A DNA stretch of 64,000 bases from Malania oleifera (lineage: Eukaryota; Streptophyta; Magnoliopsida; Santalales; Ximeniaceae): the NCBI RefSeq assembly GCF_029873635.1, contig NC_080418.1, forward strand, positions 11,546,062 to 11,610,061, read 5' to 3'. Below, one piece after another: positions 54,140 through 64,000 of the stretch (positions are counted from its first letter, which is position 1; each line of letters begins with the position of its first letter). The position numbers were made by a program, and so were the translations under genes. Below the pieces are notes generated by a model, which saw nothing but the letters and a program-made list of their open reading frames with translations, did not search any database and had not been told where the DNA came from.

Positions 54140-56796
54140 AGTCCTCTTATTTATACACATAGGATATATTTGGAAGAGGATTCAAAACTCTCTAGAGTTA
54201 TGCAAAGGAGATTAAACCCCACAATGAAGGAAGTGGTAAAAAAGGAAGTCTTGAAATTTTTAGACATAGGCATCATTTATCCAATTGCTGACAGCAAACT
54301 GGTTAGTCCAATACAAGTTGTTCCAAAAAAATCGGGTATGACTATGGTAGAAAATGATATGGGAGAATTGGTGCCTACTAAAGATACCACATGTTGGAGG
54401 ATGTGTGTAGACTATAGGAAATTAAATGTTGCCTCTAGGAAGGATCATTTTCCTTTGCCTTTCCTCGACCAAGTTTTAGAAAAAGTGGCGGGGCATGAAT
54501 ATTACTGTTTTTTATATGGATTCTCCAATTACTATCAAATATAAATAGCCTCTGAGGATCAAGAGAAGACTAACTTCAATTGTCCTTTTGGAACTTTTTC
54601 CTCAAGGAGAATGCCATTTGGGCTATGCAATGCCCCGGCTACTTTTCAAAGATGCATGCTAAGCATTTTCAGCAACTTGATTGAGGACAGTGTAGAGGTT
54701 TTCATGGATGACTTTTCAGTTTTCGGAAAAACATTTGATGCATGTTTTTCTAATTTGCATTTTCAATTATTGTTAAATTGAAGAAAAACATTTGATGATA
54801 GTTTTGGGGCACATTATATCTTCTTGGGGCACAAAGGTGGATAAAGGTAAAATATACTTAATTTCAAATTTTCCTGCACCTAAAAATGTGAAAGATGTTA
54901 CATCTTTTTTAGGGCATATTGGTTTTTATAAAAGGTTCATAAGGAATCTTAGCTTTATCTCTAAACTTCTTTCCAAACTTTTGATGCATGATGTTAAATT
55001 TGAATGGACCAAAGAGTGTCAAAATGGTTTTGATGAATTGAAAACATGTCTCACCACTGCACCTATCATTCAGCCCCCTGACTTGTTACTTCCTTTTGAA
55101 TTAATATGTGATGCGAGTGACTCTATTGTGGGAGCTGTACTTGGACAGGGAAGAGATAAACTGCCATATGTCATATAGTATGCTGGTAAGACTTTAAATG
55201 CTGCACAAAAGAATTATTCCACCATCGAAAAAGAATTACTAGCTATAGTCTTTGCATTGGACAAGTTTAGATCATATTTTATTGGTTCTCTTGTCATAAT
55301 ATTCATTGAACATGTAGCTTTGAAATTACTATTGTCAAATAAAGACACCAAGCCAAGGTTGGTAAGATGGATACTCCTACTTTAAGAATTTGATCTCACA
55401 ATAAAAGACAAAAAGGGAGTGGAAAATGTGGTGGCAGGTCATCTTTTGTAGCTTAAATCTAAAGATTCTAAGAAGTTTTGTTTAATTTTTGATTATTTTC
55501 CCGATGAACAATTATTTGCAATTGAATCTTTACCATGGTATGTTGATCTTGTGAATTTCTTGGTCACAGGGAAAACTCCACCTCGTTGGAATGCTCAGGA
55601 TATCAAGAGGTTGAAAGCTGAAGCTAAGAATTTATTTTACGATGATGCTTACCTCTTTAAATATTGTTCAGATCAAATCATTAGGAAGTGTGTGCCTAAT
55701 AATGAAATTTCTGGTGTTTTAAATTTTTTCTATACAAAAGCTTATGGTGGGCATTTTTTAGCCCACAAAATAGTGGCTAATGTTCTTCAAAGTTGATTTT
55801 ATTGGCCAATTATGTTCAAGGATGCTTTGAGTTTCTGTAAAGCTTATGAACCTTGTCAAAAATTTGGGGGAATCACTAGGAGAAACATGATGCCTTTGCA
55901 ACCTATACTAGTGATTGAAATTTTTTATTGTTGGGGAATAGATTTCATCGTACCTTTCCTTCTTCTTATGGATATTTATACATTTTACTTGTTGTTGATT
56001 ATGTTTCAAAGTGGGTTGAGGCAGTCCCTTGCAGATGTAATGACCATCAAGTTGTTAAATAAAATTTTTGAAAGAAAACATTTTTGCAAGGTTTGAAACG
56101 CTTAAAGCTATAATCAATCAGAAGGGCGCCCACTTTTGTAACAAACATGTTTCAACCCTATTGAAGAAGTATGGTATCCATCACATAATCTCTACTTCTT
56201 ATCACCCTCAAACTAATGGACAAACTGAATTAGCAAATAGGGAAATTCAAAACATCCATGAGAAAACTGTTAGCCTAAACAAGAAGGATTGGTCTTTGAG
56301 ATAGAACAACTTTTAAAACCATTTCGGGCATGTCTCCATATAGATTAGTGTATGGTAAGACTTGCCATTTGCCTATAGAGCTGGAACATAGGGTGTATTG
56401 GGCTATAAGCAATGTAATTTTAACATTGATGAAGCTGGTTGTGTGAGAAAATTGTAGTTGTCTGAATGGGATGAGTCAAGGATGGATGCTTATGACAATT
56501 CTAAATTTTCTAAGTAAAGAATGAAGAACTTCCATGATGAACACATTCCGCGTAAGATATTTGAGCCTAATCAACAAGTGTTATTGTACAACTCTCGATT
56601 ACACTTGTTTCCCAATAAGTTAAGGTCTCGGTGGAGTGGGCATTTTGTGGTAAAAAATGTTTTTCCTCATGGTGTTGTAGAGATTCTGAATGCTCACAAT
56701 TGTAACGTTTTTAAGGTTAATGGTCAAAGGCTCAAGTCTTTCATCTCTAACTTTGCACCTAAGAAATCTACTTTACATTTGCTTGATCCCACTTAA
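54140..56796 (+). pseudogene. pol: Athila-type pol: RT, RNase H, integrase; many stops
   Basis: RT from a YLEEDSKLSRVMQRRLNP motif: VSPIQVVPKKSGMT, WRMCVDYRKLN, HFPLPFLDQVLEKVAGHEYY, FGLCNAPATFQRCM, and an intact catalytic VFMDDFSVFG near 54700. RNase H: FELICDASDSIVGAVLGQ near 55090, then TLNAAQKNYSTIEKELLA. Integrase: FDYFPDEQLFAIE linker, degraded HHCC (55740-55860), WGIDF near 55935. Then NQKGAHFCNKHV, where the second catalytic Asp is Asn, and YHPQTNGQTELANRE with Glu retained. C-terminal 56521-56796 is clean: NQQVLLYNSRLHLFPNKLRSRWSG in pieces. It continues the element whose gag is at 37486-42440. Confidence 0.9.
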
Positions 56797-57053
56797 TATA
56801 GTTTTTCTTTTCTTTTCATTTGTATTTTTTTTTTTTTAATTTCTCTCATTGTTTTCTTTTGTTCTTCAATTGTTATTTTTTTTATTTCCTAGGATTGTAC
56901 TCTTTTCAAAGCTGCTCAGGTACTTCTTTTCCCCTTTTCTCATCATTTTTATTTTACTTCTTTGTTCATATTATAGTTGTTTTGCTATACTTTTAACTGC
57001 TCTCTTTGGGTAAATTCTTTCATTTCTGCTACATCATTGAGGACAATGCTATA
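56797..57053 (+). other. Post-integrase region of the Athila-type element, no gene
   Basis: The T-rich stretch ends with 'ctacatcattgaggacaatg', a phrase common after integrase in Athila/Tat elements. It is cut at 57053 by the next LTR. Confidence 0.6.
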
Positions 57054-58746
57054 TGTTGACCTAACATTGCTTACTAATCTTGTTTTGATGATAACAAATA
57101 AAAGCTCACTTAACATGTTTTGTTGCAAATGATGAAATTTTAGGAGTCATGTCATTAAGCTCAAGTTCAAAAGCTTATTGCAAGACTCTATGGGAAAGGA
57201 ATATGAAAGCTTGAGGATTATACGAGCATGAATATCAAAGACGACTTGCTAAAAGCTTAGAGAAATTAAAGCTCAAAGTTCAAATGACTCAACAAAGGAC
57301 AAGCATGAAGACTCCAAACTTTGAAAGTGTTTTAAAGTCTTAAGAAGAGTCTCTATGTAAGTACTTCATTCAAATGATAATTTGATTAGATTTGTAGTTC
57401 ACTAGGAATCTCATTGACCTAGAGATCATCTTTTGAAAAATCTAAGAAAATACCTTTCAAAAGACTTAAATTATTTTGGGAAAAGCAAAAGATCAAAAAG
57501 AATTTGGAAATAAATTTTAAAAAATCATTTTTTTGATCTATCTAGGCGACTGACAAGTTTTTCCCAGTCGACTGACAAATGTTTGAATTGATATTGAAAC
57601 AACTTAAAAAGAACCAGTCGACTGACTCAGTTTTTCTAGGTGACTGACAAATATTTGAATTGATTTTTAAACAACTTGAGAGGACCTAGTTGACTGACTC
57701 GCTTTAACTTTAAAAATCTTAGTGTTTTAAATAGGATCCAGGAGACTAACTTACATTTTCTAGTCGACTGACTCTTCAAGTTTTAAATTTTAAACATAAT
57801 GGGTACTTTCCAAATTTGATTTTTTAAAATTCTAGCCGTTATGTAAACTTGGGAAATACTCCAAGTCACTTGGGGAACACGAAATACTCTTGATTAATCA
57901 TATATAAATACCTCCCCAAGGCTAAGGATTCAAACACACCAAACAATCATAGCAATCAAGCTTTCTTGCTCTCAAAACTCTCAATACTCTCAAAAGCTCT
58001 CTTGTGCAATTATGTTATGAATTCTCTACTGAGGTTTGTTAGGAATCTCTCACACAAATCCTGAGCCTATACTAAATTCTTTCATTCAAGAAAGAAAAGG
58101 TCACGGTGATATAACTCTAAAGGCTTCAAACTCTTTCAATTATTATTTTGAATTGAAGTATATTTTAGTGCTAAATTGTTGTACTAATCTGCTCTTGTTG
58201 AGAGTGTCTTTGTACACCAAAACTTGTTTTTGTTTTGTAGACGGTTTAGGTTTTTGAATCATTGTTGGACCAAGTGCGGGGTATCATTTGGAGAGGCATA
58301 CTCTAGCCTATTGAAGGAGAGATTGTAAGGTTGCTCATTCCCATAAAGGAGTGGTTATAGTGGAATCCTTGGGTGGTTTAACCTAAGGCGAAGACATAGG
58401 CAGGTATAGCCGAACCTTGTATAAACTCTTGTCTCATTCTCTTTGATTTTAAATAGTGTGGTTGGATTTTAATTTCTTATTCTTAATAATTACATGGATT
58501 GGAAAGTAAATAAGCCAGGGATTAATTTGATTTTGGGATTGCGGAAACCTAAGGGGAGTATGTTGGTTGATCAATATAAATTGTGGAAACCTTACAAGGA
58601 GTACGTTGATTGGTTAACACCCAAGACTAATTAACTGAAAGTTTATTTAAAGCTTGAGATTTTGGAAGATTGTAAGAAGTTTGAATTGTGGTTTATATTA
58701 AGAAAACAAGTACACAAATACTGGACTTCTTATCAACAAAAAAATA
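57054..58746 (+). repeat. Copia LTR with CAGTCGACTGAC array, truncated by insertion
   Basis: It starts TGTTGACCTAACATTGC with the 'cttgttttgatgataacaaa' phrase. Array 57541-57776 (ctaggcgactgac, cagtcgactgac twice or more, tagttgactgac, tagtcgactgac). TATA box (tatataaata, 57901-57910) about 125 bp downstream. R/U5 module at 58310-58430 (gtggaatccttgggtgg, aaggcgaagacataggc, gccgaaccttg). Interrupted at 58747 by another LTR before reaching its own end. The frame at 58036-58257 is LTR sequence. Confidence 0.8.
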
Positions 58747-59125
58747 TGTTGACTCTATGAGTCCAATCCTGTTTTGATAATGACAAATCACTTGGTATAT
58801 GACTTGTGCAATTGAGTTTGTGAATAGGATCATGATTTAGAATGCATGAACTGTAAACTTGATATTGAAGCCACGAGAAACCTAAAGTACGTATCACTTG
58901 GCTCAATCCATGGAACTAGCGGAATAAAAGCAAGAAGAAGCAAGCTTCAAGTTCAAGATCTTCAATGAGAATGGGTATTTAGAATTGAATGTATTTACAT
59001 ATGTCATATGATGTAACTCAAAACTCAAACATTCCCTAGACTGACCTTAGGACTCATGCATTTCATGAAAGATACATTTACATAATTTCTAGTTTGAATA
59101 AATATTTTGAGGCAAAATTCTAGAG

Positions 59126-59280
59126 GCCTTGTCAACGAACCCCATGGCCTTGTCGACGAATGCATGAAAACCACTCGGCAATGAACAGTGTTGTATTGTT
59201 GATGAAAAAATACCGAGAGCCCAAAAAGTTCAAACAGTGCTTTCATCGACGAACTTATGGCCTTATCGACGAAGGTCATG
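59126..59280. repeat. TTGTCGACGAA motif array in U3
   Basis: Five or six copies (cttgtcaacgaacccc, cttgtcgacgaatgc, ctcggcaatgaac, tcatcgacgaactt, ttatcgacgaagg). These are the same core as the Tekay LTR array (51832-52003), although one LTR is copia and the other gypsy. Confidence 0.75.
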
Positions 59281-59949
59281 GTGCTAAACGTGTCCTAACA
59301 AGGATACGCATGGAAATTACTTAATCTAATTAATCTAACAGCCATAATTTAATTTAAGGCTAAGAACACTTAGAAAAATAATCTCTAACCCCTAGAAGAA
59401 CAAATTTTGGCATATTACTGAGAGCCTTGAACTTTTTGCCTACATTCTGAGAGCCTTGAACATATTGCTGAACTTGTGCTTGCACTCCAAAGATTTTACA
59501 TCCAGTTTTGGGCATTTGTTACATTGATCAAAAGGCATTCAAGCACATATTTTGCAGTAGTCGTTGGTATTGAGGTTTGAGTAGTTTGAGCATTCAAATC
59601 CTATTTTATTGTTTCCCACATTCATTATTTTTAATATTTTCTTGAGAGCAAAAATATTGTTGTGCATTTTATATTCATTGTTTGAACAAAATGCTTGAGA
59701 AAAGTTTTTCTAAAACTAAAATTTTTTAGATATTCAAATCTATATTTTCATTCAAAGATTTGGTATTTGGTTATTGCAAAACCTATCTGATTGCAAATTC
59801 TAAGAGCTTATGGATACATTTTCTTTAGGAATATCTTTTGAAAACTATGGTTTAATTCTTTGCACTATTCAAAATCATATTTTTATTAAAAGATTTAATT
59901 TTACAAATTATTTGATAGAAAGAACATAGATCTGCGTGTTATTCAAGAT

Positions 59950-62118
59950 TGTTAGTTTTACCGTGATCCCAAGAGAGGGGGTGAATTGGTATTTTTTTAA
60001 ATTTATGTCCTAGGTATTTCTCCTAATAGCAGTATGTTCACAAGCCTATGGTCAATCAAGTGCAAATAATCTAAACATACCAGAAATTAAATAAAGCAAT
60101 TTAAACAATCACACAAGCACCAGAAAGCAATAAAGAAAGGATGACACGTAGATATGTTATCGAGGTTCAGCCAACTGCCTACGTCCCCGCCTTGGCTAAC
60201 CAGCACAAGGATTATCACAATAACTTGCTCACTTAAATGGGTGGAGCGGCACCTATACAAACCAAGTCAAATTACCACAAGGCTGACCTCAACCTTTACA
60301 CCAATCCTTACTGGGCTAGATTACCGCCCCCTCAGGCCACGCTTAGAATCTCTCAGGTATACAATAAAACGGTACAATATATGGGTGCTTTCACGTAAAG
60401 CAAATTTGTACCATAAATGCGTACGGACACAAACACCACAGATGATTTAAAATGTAAGCTCAGTATGGTCTAAATAGTTTCAACTCTCAAATAGATTTGC
60501 TATCGTTGTAATGAGTGCGTGAGAGTGCAAACCTAGATGATCTTTGTATCACAGGATATTCAATCTAAGTGCTCAAACAAAGATATTATCCAAACTTCAT
60601 ATATTTCAATCAACAAGTTTTCTCAATACATATATGTATATGAAGCTTTAGCAATGTATATGTTTAGTTTGCAAGATATATGAAATCTTTGTATTTCAGC
60701 AGATGATATAGACTTGTATGGATATTGCTACAAAGATTAATATAACACACACACAAATACTTTTTCACAAATATGTCAATATGAATACTACAAGATATTT
60801 GAGTATGTTTGAAAGTATTCTTGCAAGCCCCAAACAAATACAAACTTCCTAAGTTATTGCAATGAGAATGCGATACTTGAGAGTTCACCACAAGTCTTCT
60901 TAGGGTAGGCTTATTGGCAAAGACTACTAAGAAAACTTAGGTTATGCTTTCAAAGAAAAATCAATTCAAATATGCAACAAATGAGAGAGCAAACTTTTAA
61001 GCAGTAATACTCAATACACTTACAAATGAAATAGATAGATGAAGAAGGTAAGCTTGAGTAGATTTCAAAAGAGTATGAGCAGTGAGAAGCAAAAATAAAG
61101 TATTTTTGCTTGAGAGAGATTTTCTTAATCTTTTTGCTAATGGGTGCTTAATCCACCAAATGAAAGAGTATATATAGACATACTAAAAATTTTGACTGTT
61201 GGGGACCTATTAGGGATTGTTAGAAAAGATTAATGACATTTACATCAATTTAACCCTGTTTAAAACATTTAGCCGCGGTAAAAAAATAGGAGCAACCCGA
61301 GAGGTTTGGTCGACCAAAAATGTTTCGGTCGACCAGGATTCAAATGGTTCGGTCGACCAGGGGACTTTTGAATTGAAAGGTTCGATCGACCGGAGAGGGA
61401 GATTTCCCAAACTTTCGAGATTCGGTCGACCGGGCCTTTTTGAATTTCATGGTTCGGTCGACCAGATCGCTGGGAATTCTCCCAAGACCCTCCAATCGAC
61501 CAGGTAGTTGGAGTACAAAAAGTGGTTGGTCGACCGGGAGGTCAAAATGTTGACCCCCAGGTGGTTCGGTCGACCGGGGTCAAATGAACTACAGGGCCTC
61601 GGTCGACCGGGACCTTGGTCAACGGTTGACCCGAGTATGGTTCGGTCGACCAGGCCAAAAATGAATTGATTTGGCCGGTTGACCAAAAGTACACCAAGTG
61701 TGCATTTCGGTCTCGTTTTGACACAATCAAGCCCAATTTAAGTGCCTAACAAATATATGTGAAAGTGTGAGTATCCTAGGGGCATTTGGGGTCCAATTTG
61801 AAGACACCAAAAAAGTCCGGTGTCGATCGACCGACCCTAAGGTCTTTCTAAGGTCATTTTTTATTTGTATGTGGTTTGAGCGTACAAAATAAATCATGCA
61901 TGGGATGTGTGTGCTTATTACAAACCGAATACCCTAATTACTATTACAGAAAAATTTTACTAAGATTATTACAATTAAGAGCATGAGTTTGTCTTCAAGC
62001 TTTTGAGCTTTCACGTGCCATTGATGATATACTAATATGAACCTGCACATGAACTAGATTATTAAATACAAGGATATTTGTCATTATCAAAACCAGGGCG
62101 TGACCTATAAGGTCAACA
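59950..62118 (-). mobile_element. Solo copia LTR with exact target duplication
   Basis: The 2169-bp sequence runs from TGTTAGTTTTACC to GGTCAACA, flanked by AAGAT at 59945-59949 and 62119-62123. No internal sequence, so it arose by LTR-LTR recombination. Minus-strand layout: array of GGTCGACCG motifs (61308-61685), TATA (tatatata, 61169-61176) about 132 bp downstream, R/U5 module at 60160-60260. It is inserted in the LTR of the 58747 element. Confidence 0.9.
61308..61685. repeat. GGTTCGGTCGACC palindromic motif array
   Basis: Twelve copies of an 8-mer palindrome GGTCGACC or one-base variants occur in about 380 bp. Most are preceded by TTC and followed by AGG or GGG (61308, 61327, 61351, 61383, 61424, 61454, 61494, 61528, 61568, 61601, 61642, 61676, positions approximate). 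Spacing is irregular, 20-45 bases. One more copy lies near 61822. This is the clearest array in the window. Confidence 0.9.
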
Positions 62119-62859
62119 AAGATTATTTTTAAAAGACTTTTATTTTCTATTCTTGCATAAAGTGATATGACATCAAACCATAAGATCTCCAAAGCACTCA
62201 TTTTTAAGAAATTATTTTTGGGAGATATTAATTAAAAAGTAGATTTGGGAAGCATCTCATTAGTTATATAACGATCTTATCATTACGCACATATTGAGCT
62301 TCATGTTTTATCACATGATTATTTACTAAGATTTATCTTGTACTCACTAGCTTGGTTAGAAGCATTTTTAGTCGTTGCAGAAATTGTATTCATTATTTTG
62401 TATTCATGGTTCAGGCTATGAATCGGGGTTGATGAGGAAGCTACGCCTCTGGCAAGTGACAAATTGTAAGGGAAGCTTTGTCCTAGTTAAAGGAGCGGAT
62501 TTTTAGTGGAATCCTTAAGTGGGTTGTTCAAGGCGAGGACATAGGTTGGGGTAGGCCGAACCTCATAAAAATTGAGTTTGCATCTCTCTTACCCTTACCT
62601 CTATTTACTTTCCTCATAATCTTATTTGGGAAAATATTGTGAATATTTTAAATATATAGTAGGTCATCAAAGTAATTGGGTAAATTAGGTTGATTGATCA
62701 AATCACTCATTAGGTTGATGAATTGAAAAACATTGAGGTAGTTGTAAGTAGCTTGCAAGTTTGTAATTGATTGTTTTCAAAATTAGAACTTGAAAGACTT
62801 ACTTTTGAAAATACTCAATTCACCCCCCCTCCTCTTGGGATAACCCCAGAATTCACATT

Positions 62860-62871
62860 TGTTATCAGAGC
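62860..62871 (+). other. Primer-binding site, initiator-Met tRNA (one mismatch)
   Basis: TGTTATCAGAGC lies two bases after the LTR end ATTCACA and differs from the canonical site by one G-to-T. Confidence 0.8.
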
Positions 62872-63038
62872 GGGTTTACTTAGACTTAACCATTATTTTT
62901 GTAAAAGATCAAGACGACACACATTAGTGTAACCCCATTCAGTTAGGAGCACTCATCCACTAGACCACCAATTTTCTATGGTGTAAATTACACCTACTAG
63001 AAATGAAGGATGAGTATATATTCTTTAAATGTTGATTG

Positions 63039-63383
63039 TGTTGGAATTGGTGTATTCCCAAAAGGGGGGTGAATTAGATATTTAAAATTTCTTCCTAGGT
63101 TAGACTAGATTTCACAAGCAGTATTACACAAACGTAGGGTCTTTCTATGTAATCACAAATCCAACCAAATATTCAAACAATAAACATAAACGTATAGGTG
63201 CAGAAAGTAAATTGCAGGAAATAAACTGACACTAGATATGTTATCGGGGTTCGTCCAATACTGCTTACGTCCCTGCCTTGGCTCACAAGCACAAGGATTC
63301 CACTAAAGGCTCACTTTAAGGGTGGAATGGCACCGTATACAACCAAGTCAATTAACGAGACTGACCTCAACCTACAAACACAC
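63039..63383 (-). repeat. Copia LTR start (minus-strand orientation), interrupted
   Basis: It starts TGTTGGAATTGGTGTATTCCC and closely follows the first 345 bp of the 37784-41627 LTR, including 'agggtctttctat' and the R/U5 module with 'atgttatcggggttc' and 'caaggattccactaaa'. It is cut at about 63384 by another LTR. Confidence 0.75.
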
Positions 63384-64000
63384 TATTGGCCTAATTGGGT
63401 TTTTCAATCTTGTTTTGATGATAACAAAATGAAGGATGCTTTAACATGTATTGTTGAGTGGTTTTATTTCAGGTCTAAGTAAAATGACACTTACGAATAA
63501 TCATGGAAGTAAGTTAGAGATCAAAGTGAATCAAATGAAAATTTCTCATAACATTGAAGAAATAAAAAAGATACATGAAGAGCTTAAAGGCCGAGCAGAC
63601 CTTGAAGTAAAGGCTGAACCTCAAGAGGTTACAAGACTAAGTGATTAAGGAGATCATGCTTAGAAGGATATTTGTAAGTACTTCAAGTCATCACTATTTA
63701 GATATGTGAAGCTCCATAAGATTCAAAAACTTAGAGACCAGCACTTAAAAAAAAAACTCTTGAGCATGTTTTTGAAAATTCAAAATTAAGATTTTCAAAT
63801 GAACTAGATTTTAAAGAAATCATAAATAGAAAATATTTGAAAAGAGAGGACTGCCCAACTGACTAACTAGTGATCCAGTCGAGTGAGTCAGTGACATAGT
63901 CAAGTAAGTCAACCGACTGACTCTGCGGAGAATTTTTGAATTTCAAACTTGTGGGAAATTTTTCAAAAATTAATTGTATAATTTAATATTTTTTTAAAAG
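63384..64000 (+). repeat. Copia LTR start, runs off the window
   Basis: The phrase 'ttggcctaattggg' followed by 'aatcttgttttgatgataacaaa' matches the start of the 57054 LTR. Motifs at 63852-63925 (aactgactaac, cagtcgagtgag, agtcaagtaag, accgactgactc) form the beginning of a CAGTCGACTGAC-type array. The 65-residue frame at 63451-63648 lies in U3 and matches nothing I recognise, so I do not call it a gene. Confidence 0.65.

Larger units (their letters stand above)
35780..57053 (+). mobile_element. Athila-type Ty3/gypsy retrotransposon, heavily interrupted
   Basis: 5' LTR (35780-37377), Asp-tRNA-like primer site (37383-37401), gag in two pieces (37486-37783 and 41633-42440), pol from mid-RT to integrase (54140-56796), and a post-integrase segment with the 'cattgaggacaatg' phrase common in these elements (57030-57045). 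Interrupted by the LTR insertion 37784-41627, by copia pieces and a Tekay half (42441-54139), and ended by an LTR at 57054. Protease and N-terminal RT are missing. Gag and RT motifs place it in the Athila group. Confidence 0.8.
58747..63038 (+). mobile_element. 5' end of a Sirevirus-like copia element with a solo LTR nested in its LTR
   Basis: LTR 58747-62857 (TGTTGACTCTATGAG to ATTCACA), about 1.94 kb once the 59950-62118 insertion is removed. Primer site TGTTATCAGAGC at 62860-62871 (one mismatch). Then a gag start with stops (TPFS-EHSSTRPPIF, NYTY) that is cut at 63039 by another LTR. Array of CATCGACGAA motifs at 59126-59280; R/U5 module 62460-62580. Confidence 0.8.

Noticed and set aside
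61308-61685. Repeat-spacer array reminiscent of CRISPR
   Set aside because: Units are only 8-13 bp, spacing is irregular, the sequence is plant LTR U3, and no cas-like gene is present.
63451-63648. Lys/Glu-rich 65-residue frame as a small gene
   Set aside because: It lies in LTR U3 just after the LTR start, with the motif array following; the homologous stretch of the 57054 LTR has no such frame.

Overview
This window looks like heterochromatic or intergenic DNA from a large-genome flowering plant. I find no host gene, tRNA or rRNA. Nearly every base that can be assigned belongs to LTR retrotransposons: Ty1/copia elements with Sirevirus/Maximus hallmarks (LTRs of about 1.8-2.2 kb, an initiator-Met tRNA primer site, a gag with CCHC knuckles ending in a WVPK stretch, several polypurine-like motifs before the 3' LTR, an extra ORF after RNase H), plus Ty3/gypsy elements of Athila, Tekay-chromovirus and probably Tat/Ogre type.

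Layout. 1-7556: decayed gypsy-like sequence. It holds an imperfect tandem duplication of about 3.1 kb in which part of the second copy is the first copy with most T replaced by G. 7557-25874: a minus-strand copia element (gag, protease, integrase, RT, RNase H and an extra ORF) flanked by LTRs. Its extra ORF is split by a young, complete, gag-only copia element (10461-17897; two 2096-bp LTRs; target duplication GTTTT). 25875-31502: an LTR fragment, the 3' half of another copia element, and that element's 3' LTR. 31503-35779: Tat/Ogre-like non-coding sequence. 35780-57053: an Athila-type gypsy element (LTR, primer site, gag, pol). Its gag is cut by a 3.84-kb minus-strand LTR insertion (target duplication TAAGG), and its middle is filled by three stacked 5' pieces of copia elements and the 3' half of a Tekay element. 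57054-64000: at least five LTRs nested in one another, including a solo LTR (59950-62118; target duplication AAGAT).

Activity. Only the 10461-17897 element looks recently mobile. It has a gag frame but no pol, and it shares its LTR ends, primer site and polypurine tract with the pol-bearing element it sits in, so it is plausibly mobilised in trans by relatives of its host. All pol frames carry stops, frameshifts or damaged active sites.

Most interesting pattern. At least eight different LTR families here, copia and gypsy alike, carry an array of short, often palindromic motifs built on a YCGAC-like core (GGTCGACC, CAGTCGACTGAC, CAGTCGTCTGTC, CATCGACGAA), placed just upstream of the TATA box. 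One copia element carries a second array inside its body, just upstream of its extra ORF, which suggests a private promoter. The motif sequence differs by family while its position is kept, so this looks like a shared or convergent enhancer architecture worth systematic study.
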